Assembly (NCBI GenBank): GCA_005784505.1
Contig: VCAZ01000102.1
Span: forward strand, 712,501-776,500
Direction of reading: 5' to 3'
Source of the DNA: Bagarius yarrelli
Taxonomy: Eukaryota; Chordata; Actinopteri; Siluriformes; Sisoridae
DNA length: 64,000 nt
Shown: in pieces, positions 57,430-64,000 of the stretch
Position numbering within the stretch: position 1 is the first letter of the stretch
How the letters are laid out: every line of letters starts with the position of its first letter
Position numbers and translations under genes: made by a program
Notes under the pieces: model-generated
Database searches by the model: none
The model's input: only the letters and a program-made list of their open reading frames with translations
Told to the model about the DNA's origin: nothing

Positions 57430-58376
57430 CAAAATGCAATGAAATTGTAGGATTAAGTAAAAATGCACAAAATAATTGGATGCAGTGTAAAAAAAGTTTC
57501 CTCTGCTTTTGTAAAAAAACACCATGGAATTGCATTGCCTTTTGCAGTATTTTTTTTGTAATTATTTTGTAAAAACCTTAGCATTGCACATATGTGCATT
57601 TTCCTTAAAATAAGACGTGTGTACTATGATATACCTGTCAAATTCTGGGCCGGGCTTACAAAAATGCATGATCAGTGCTTGAATTTTCCTTAAAATTGGA
57701 ATAATGACTGTTTATGAAATTGTGTTTTAACAATTATCCAAACATAACTTCTCATTCGGCCTAAAAATACACAGCATCACAGTATCATTTTGCATGATGT
57801 TATGAGACCTCTATGTCATCATCATGATCAAAATTTTATTCAAATACTGGTTGTATTGAATCTGATACATGCCTTTTGCTATCTGGTGGATTATTAGCTC
57901 ATTGCATGCTGTGTCAGTTTTTTGAATGCTATATTTCCAAAATGGCCGTCTTCATATTGTGACTCAACTTTTTTGCAGGAAATGTTTTACCAGTTTTGAA
58001 AAACTTACAGCAAGGATATCATTTACATTGTTACTATTACTTCAATTTAAACATTCACCACATTAAAACAGCTTATAATAAAATATATTTCATATCCTAT
58101 TTCATAATAAAATTCTGTTGAAATGTGTGTATCCAACATAATACAGCAGGTGTACTGCTAAAGAAATTGTGCAAGTTATGGGTATATACATGCATATAGG
58201 GTTAGTACAGATGCCCAGTGTACAAGCCTTGTGGGAGATGGAAACAAAGCATTGCACAGTTTGTAATGTGATGTCTCAAGATCGATTACTAAAGCATTTT
58301 ACACTAATTCACTTTCAGAACAACCTCAATGAGTCTGATGATGTAACAAATATAAACTGTGGTTCCCTTTCTGTCA
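57430..58376. other. lmod3 3' flank
   Basis: AT-rich, no exon seen. The 106-codon plus-strand frame at 58169-58489 runs into the DIRS terminal sequence and has only a faint Cys2His2-like spacing (HCTVCNVMSQDRLLKHFTLIH), so I do not call it a gene. Confidence 0.4.
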
Positions 58377-60098
58377 CCCACTTCGACGTTGTGTCAAGTG
58401 ACGACAGTAGGGGTCACGTTTTGGAAGCCCAAAGTCCTTCTGATCTCTTTGAAAAGGCCAATGAAATTGGACGAGCTGAATTTCCATAGCCAGACACACC
58501 CCAAACCTCCGGGTATCGACAGGCTGCGATTCCGCTCATCGCTCTGTTTTTCGGAGCCGAATGCGCGTCTTAAAGCAAGCAGCAAAGCAGTGAGCAGCAA
58601 AACAGCGATGAAGTGAGAAATTCAACCGATTACCTCATCATCCGTTGCTGGATTAAAAGCATGATCAGAAGTACGGTCTCTCTTTCGAGGTGGCATCCAA
58701 AACCCAGAAGTGCGAGAAGGACCCTTGGGTGCGTCAGCGGCGTCTGCAGCACTGCCTGAGCAAATAATTCCTAAAAGGGATTTTTTCCTCAGTTAAGGGC
58801 GCTGTACAGCTGAGAAACATGATTTATCAAGGCTTCTCTGCTGTGTGTTTCTGGGTGCGGTCGGTCCATCGCGTTTGATGACCGGCATGATCGCTGTTTT
58901 TTGTGTTTGGGTTATTCCCACACGAAAAATGTTTTCACGCATGTGACATTCCCCTTTTGTGAGGCACTTCCCATGGGCACCTTGAGTGCTCGGCTGGAGG
59001 TTTTTGCACAGTAAAATCCCCAGCAACCTCTGCTACTTACCACTCAGTTCCTGCCTCAGTAGGTCTCTCGAGCTAGATGGGATGTCAGTCGGAGCATCTA
59101 AGAGGGGCTTGAATCCATTGCGGCTGAGACTCTGTTGAGCTATCGGGCTGCAGCGGTGTCCTCCACCCTGTCCCGAATGGTCAGGGCTAGATAATTGGTT
59201 CCCAGCAATTCTCCACAGTAAAGAAGCAGACTGAGGCGATAAGCCACATTCTGCCTTGGCAAAAGGCAAGCACTAGCACTGCTTTGCGTAACCAGCAGGC
59301 CCTGTCTGCTTCGACCCCCTGCGAGAGCTGCAGCAGTACTGAGGCAATCGGGACCGCAGCCAAGCCAGTCCACCCAGCTACACGCAGGAAGGTGGCTTCG
59401 CAGACCCGTCGTCAGGATCTAAAGAACCCCCATTAGGCTTTGAAGCGTTCCGAGATGGGCGACCCAGGGAGGAGGTTGCGGACCGGTTTGGATGCTCAAC
59501 TCGGGGAGTTGCCCCTCCGGGGCACAAATGCTCAGCCCACTAGATGCATTGGGATTCAGCCTGCTCAGCTTTAATGTCCATCAGTGGTGCCAGCCCCGGG
59601 CCTGTGGGGAAGTTGTGCAATGGCAAGGACACTTGTCCTCCTACCACAGCATCTTCCCAAATGTGCCACAGCGATCCCAACCAGGGTACTCTGAGATGCC
59701 TCCCAGTGGCTCTCAGAACCATTCGGCTTGGCTACGCGATTCAGTTCGGCAGGCGTCCGCCCATGTTAAGGGGTATTCTGGTAACCTCGCTTTAAGGCGA
59801 GAATGCTGCTGTCCTGCATGCGTAAGGACGCAATTGAGCCTGTCCCCCAGCTTTTTACGGATTTTAAAGCCCCTATTTCATTGTACCCAAGAAGGGGGAA
59901 AGAGCAGGCCTATCCTGGATTTAAGGATGCTAAACCAGGCCCTTCACAAGTTCCCGTTCAAGGTGCTAACCCAATGATTATGGTACCAGGATTTGTTTGT
60001 GGCTACAGACCTGAGGGACGTGTACTTCCATGTTTCGATCCTTCCAAGACACAGACCGTTTCTGCGGTTAGCCTTAGAAGGTCGTGCAAGATGGCGGT
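58377..60098 (+). mobile_element. DIRS-like retrotransposon, 5' half (terminal repeat, gag-like, start of RT)
   Basis: It starts with CACTTCGACGTTGTGTCAAG then GACGACAGTAGGGGTCACGT, the end type of fish DIRS elements. A gag-like stretch with stops follows, then at 59540-60100 frames reading LGYAIQFGRRPPMLRGIL, GGKSRPILDLRMLNQALHKF and a decayed DLRDVYFHV / PRHRPFLRLALEG-type block. It breaks off just before the catalytic RT box, at a tandem repeat. GC content is clearly above the surroundings. Confidence 0.8.
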
Positions 60099-60680
60099 AT
60101 GGAGTGGAGAGTGACGTTATTTCTATTAGTTATTTCTATTAGTTATTTCTAAGGAAGGGAAGTAGATACAATGTTTATTTTAACGGCACAAACCGGCACA
60201 AATCAGGCGCAAACGAACCGCACCGGTTTGGAGAGATTTGGACGGAATGGGGTGGAGAGTGACATCACGGCTCTGAATTGTTTTTGTTTTTTCTAAGAAA
60301 AAACATTTCAGCAGTTCATTTTAGCAGCACAAATCAGCACAAATTAAGCAGAAACAAATGACACCAGTTTTGTGCGATTTGGATGAGCTGGGGTGGAGAG
60401 TGATGTCACAGCTCCCGAAAAAATCTTGCTTATATCTAAGGACGAAAAATAGATACAGTGTTTGTTTAAATGGCACAAATGGACACAAATCGAGCACAAA
60501 CGGACTGCGCTGGTTCAAAGCGATTTGAGCAACATGGGGTGGAGAGTGATGTCACACTGTCATAAAAATAATGCTTAATATCTCAAAAACCAAACCAGCA
60601 CAAACATTCGTTTTTGCAGCACAAATTAGCACAAACATAACACAAACGAATGGCATACTTTTTGTGATAATTTCTTTTCA
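60099..60680. repeat. ~146-bp tandem repeat, about 4 units
   Basis: GGGTGGAGAGTGATGTCACA-type cores occur at about 60099, 60250, 60391 and 60537 (spacing 151, 141, 146), each followed by an A/T stretch and a CAGCACAAATxAGCACAAA segment. Units diverge by perhaps a quarter, so this is an old minisatellite/satellite. Confidence 0.8.
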
Positions 60681-60769
60681 TGGGTGCCAACTTCACAGAG
60701 GTATAACCGAGACTATACAGACTATAGTTACAAAATTACAAAAACAGTTTCTTTGCATACGTTGTTTCG

Positions 60770-61345
60770 TTGTTTAGTCCTGTGTTATATGCCAGTAAAA
60801 CCTTACACATGGGGTTTGAAAATGTTGGGATGTGCTGGACAAAGTGACTTTCTGTATGATTTTGATATTTGTCAAGGTGCAGATTTCCAAGCAAACAAAA
60901 ATCCCTGCTAAAATCACTGGTTCAACTGGTGGAACATCTATAAAAAGACATCCCCTACATAGACACAGTTTAAACAAACAGGGTAAAAGACTGCAACATG
61001 AGGAGGAGGGTCAGTAAATTTTAAAGTGAATTAGGAAGACACCATTATTGTAAGATGGTGGGACAACAAAGCTGTGAACCCCTATTATTTTTGTGCCATC
61101 GAACCAGTGCAACATGTTGAAATTGCAATGCAAACGTTGAAATTGAAAATGTAATACATACATAAACATGCCCAGGCCAGCCATTGTCAAAACATACAAG
61201 TTCATAGGAGTTGTTGACCTTCTTAATATGCTGCCTGTTTGCACAAGTTTAGTTTCAGATGGTATATGTACATTCTGTGGCACATTAGGATACTTAAAAA
61301 ATTGTAGCCTCGGATGAAACCCATGGCTTTTCAAAGGTTTTAGGC
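60770..61345 (+). mobile_element. piggyBac-like transposase remnant
   Basis: KPYTWGLKMLGCAGQSDFLY then DFDICQG matches the KPHxWGxKxxxLC...YDFxxYxG block of PGBD proteins. At 61030 EDTIIVRWWDNKAV with IEPVQH, then near 61255 FSFRWYMYILWH, follow in PGBD order. Stops and shifts separate them. Confidence 0.78.
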
Positions 61346-61599
61346 TTCAAGTTTTAGAAAAGGAAAAAATTAAGTATGGCAGACCCCTTCGCTTATAACA
61401 ATAACAATCCCCCTACAGGCAACCGCTTTTCACATGTCTACTGTGGAAAATGTTAACTCCATCTTTGAACAGAAACTTTTCATGAACAGAAAATGTTTTA
61501 CAAACCAAATAAAATGTTCCAAACATTTAAATCAAACAAACACAAAGTAAACTCTACTTTACAGAGGTTTAGAAGGTTGATAAGAATGTTAAGTTGGTT

Positions 61600-61652
61600 G
61601 AATTGGGCTCTGGATAAAGGTGTCAGCCAAATGCTCTAAATGTAAATGAATT
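61600..61652 (+). mobile_element. SINE/LINE 3' tail fragment
   Basis: GGGCTCTGGATAAAGGTGTC with AGCCAAATGCTCTAAATGTA. Confidence 0.7.
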
Positions 61653-61654
61653 AC

Positions 61655-63240
61655 ACATGGTAGACAAAATTCCTAATGGTCAATTATCAATAACTAATTA
61701 ATTATGCTCATCCCTAGTAGCCAATATGAAGCAGGTCCAGGAGTATCCCTATGTATAGACAATGTATAAATGTTGCATATACAAATAATGTTATATTATT
61801 ACAAAATATTGTGTCCCCCATTTTTGTCTCTTAAAAACATGTGTGGGGGGTACTTTTCAGTATTACTTACAGTGTGTAAAAGTCATTATAGTGCATTTAT
61901 TCTTAATCGTTTTTATACCTTTAGCAACATTTGTTATTGTTATCTTTCCAAGTCAAGTGCATGGTCATGTTCATGTTTGTTACAGTCATGTCAGGTCTGG
62001 TTATATTAAGTTTAATTTTATGTTTTCAAGTCCTTTGTGTATATATGTATATAAAATATATATATACACACAACATTTGCTACAAAATGTAGCATATTTA
62101 TATTTAGCCAATATCTCATTATAAAAAAATTGTGTTTTGTAAGAAGTGTGCAGCTGATAGATTAGATCATTGTGACCTTTACATAGTATATTTAATAATA
62201 ATAAACTGTATTAGATAAAAGTGATTGTGCTGTCATTGCACCCGCAAAAAGGTAACACCGGCACTTATAAAATGTTCGCTTTATTACACCTTCCTTAAAG
62301 ACTTAATTATTAAGTTGAATCTTAAGCAAGATTGTGTTTGTATGTCTTAGTGCTTAGCTGACAAAAAAGGGTTCACAGGCAGCAGCTTTTCTGCAAAATC
62401 ACTCCACACTTGTAAAGTAAAACTTAGATTAAGATTAAGCACTATTATAAATAAATATACATAATATAAATAGATAAACATGGAAAATGCTAGACATGTC
62501 ATTTCACTTTTTATTCGAAACGCTCAGTCGCCTGTGCTACAGAGGTGCATGTCGTTGCTAAGCAGCCATCAGCTGTTCTCTTCATTACAAGAAGGAAATT
62601 TCAGCAATAGTTTTCCACCCTTGTTGTATTCTTGTAAGGTTCTTATTCCATGTTTTATGTTATGTCTAAACTTAGCTGAGCTAAGCTATGCTAGCTAGCT
62701 AAGCCAAACTATGCTAGCTAGCTAAGTTATTCTAGCCATGTTTTTGTTTATGCTTTGTATACTTTCTGTCATGTGCCTCCCCTTCATTGGTTGTTTAGTC
62801 CTGTGATTGTGTTCAGGTATGTCTTTTTTGTTAATGTGTTCATTTATAGTCCTGCGTTACCTTGTCTTCTTGTGGATGATTGGTTGTTGTTGTACAACTG
62901 TTGGTAAGGTCTAGGTTCAATGTTGTAAAAATCTATATTCCTGGGTTTTTATTCCTCTTACAGGGAGAATTGTTGAGACAAGTAAAACTGCATCCATGCA
63001 TGCACACCCAAAAGTACATAGATATAACAAACCATACACAAAAAAGAAATTATGTGTTACAATGTTTAAAGAAATTGTATAATTGAAAGTATAACAGAAA
63101 ATATATTATAGATTAGAAAATAGCAAAAATTGCAGAGTAAAATTAGACAATTCTTTTTGATGTTTTTACTAATCTTTCATGATGGCGTAAAAAAAAGTCA
63201 ATTTACTAATAAAAACTAAACTGTTCAAGTAATAGACTTT
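61655..63240. other. Non-coding, with a small CTAGCTAG direct repeat
   Basis: CTATGCTAGCTAGCTAAG occurs twice (about 62685 and 62710), each a self-complementary core. No gene recognised. Confidence 0.5.
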
Positions 63241-63284
63241 GGAAAGGCTACGCCTTCCGGGTGTCTTGCAGTGGGTCAGAAGTG

Positions 63285-63605
63285 GAACATGTCTGTCTCC
63301 TGGTATAGGGACAAATGACAGGACCCAGTTAACTGCTCTGTCGGCCCAGTACTGGAGTTTCTACATGAGAGGTTATCTGCAGGTCTAGCACATTTAACCA
63401 TTAAAGTGTATGTGGTGACTATATCAGCCTATAATCACACCCTTTTGGGGGAAACGTGGTGGGGTAGGGACAGCCATTGTCTTTATACCTGCATAGCACT
63501 AGGAGACTAAGGCCGCTCGGCACCTGAGGTTTCAGACATGGGACCTAACTCTGGTATTGGGTGGCTCACAAAGTCCCTCTATGAACCTCTGGAAGAGGCT
63601 TCGGA
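63285..63605 (+). mobile_element. DIRS-like tyrosine recombinase fragment
   Basis: Plus-strand frames: LSALxRPSTGVSTxE-type, then VYVVTISAYNHTLLGETWWG, APEVSDMGPNSGIG and LYEPLEEASDRHF. The ISAYH...G and FEPLEEA order is that of the N-terminal part of the DIRS recombinase. Same orientation as the 5' half at 58377-60098. Confidence 0.72.
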
Positions 63606-63614
63606 CAGGCACTT

Positions 63615-64000
63615 CAAGTTTAAGTTCAAGTTCAAGGAGCTTTATTGTCATTACAACCATATATAGCAGATGCAGTACACAGTGAAATGAGATAACGTTT
63701 CTCCAGGACCCCCTGGTGCTACACAAAAAATAGAATTTCACAAAACAACAAAGAGCCACTGAACAGAATAGACATAAAGTGCATGTGTGCAACTTAGTGC
63801 AGCCTACTTGTGTTGAATTTGTGATGGGTTGAGTGTGTGTGCATATTTGTAGGTTGAGGTAGTTCAGATCAGTGTGTTGAGCAGCCTGATGGCTTGAGGA
63901 AAGAAACTGTTACACATTCGGGATGTGAGGGTCCGAATGCTACGGTACCTTTTTCCAGGAAGGTAAGGGCAGGAGTGTGAAGAGTGAGTGTGAGGGGTGT
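63615..64000 (-). mobile_element. LINE 3' end-like sequence (minus), cut by the window edge
   Basis: GGAGCTTTATTGTCATTACA, GCAGTACACAGTGAAATGAG and GCAGCCTGATGGCTTGAGGA with AAGAAACTGTT are the reverse complement of a recurrent fish LINE end. It begins with a repeated TTTAAGTTCAAGTTCAAG. Confidence 0.65.

Noticed and set aside
58169..58489. 106-codon plus-strand frame with Cys2His2-like spacing
   Set aside because: Single weak finger-like motif, and the second half coincides with DIRS terminal sequence.
58620..58790. Minus-strand reading SGSAADAADAPKGPSRTSG... ending at a GTAAT donor, considered as the uckl1 first exon
   Set aside because: The phase is 0 where phase 2 is needed, lmod3 lies in between, and the sequence is within the DIRS element.

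Overview
The window is nuclear DNA from a ray-finned (teleost) fish. The evidence is two vertebrate multi-exon genes with GT-AG introns, set in AT-rich sequence full of typical fish mobile elements: Tc1-like transposons, hAT, piggyBac, DIRS, L2- and RTE-type LINEs, a BEL/Pao gag-like piece and tRNA-derived SINEs. The abundance of Tc1 copies would suit a catfish-like genome, but I cannot fix the species. No bacterial genes, CRISPR array or free-standing tRNA/rRNA gene was seen.

Layout. 0-9.8 kb: a CpG-rich promoter-like patch (about 0.9-1.15 kb), a dead Tc1 copy, a hAT (ZBED5-like) fossil with an L2 tail inserted in it, and a set of local duplications, one of which carries a broken copy of a uckl1 exon. 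9.8-31.2 kb: uckl1 on the minus strand, 14 coding exons encoding 512 residues up to the stop; the first coding exon was not found. Its introns hold nested Tc1/L2/RTE insertions and its exon set includes a 17-nt microexon. 31.2-49 kb: a repeat-rich interval with two L2 elements (one with an esterase-type ORF1), SINEs, a 56-base C homopolymer, a DIRS RT/RNase H piece, a BEL/Pao gag-like piece and a ZBED1-like hAT piece. 49.1-57.2 kb: lmod3 (leiomodin-3) on the plus strand, four coding exons, 675 residues, preceded by a perfect MEF2 site and an E-box. 57.2-64 kb: 3' flank, the 5' half of a DIRS element, a ~146-bp tandem repeat, a piggyBac remnant, a DIRS recombinase piece and a LINE end.

How the genes work. 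uckl1 encodes a uridine-cytidine kinase-like protein (pyrimidine salvage family; kinase domain plus a uracil phosphoribosyltransferase-like domain). lmod3 encodes a muscle actin-filament nucleator. They are head to head and functionally unrelated; sharing of a promoter is unlikely given the ~18 kb of repeats between them.

Most notable points: (1) lmod3 has an extra, phase-matched first exon whose encoded module repeats the tropomyosin-binding module of exon 2 (21 of 38 residues identical, no gaps); (2) uckl1 has a 17-nt microexon that exactly repairs the reading frame; (3) a decayed duplicate of a uckl1 exon lies outside the gene with its splice sites still intact; (4) SINEs share their 3' tail with an L2 LINE in the same window; (5) several layered transposon insertions can be ordered in time.
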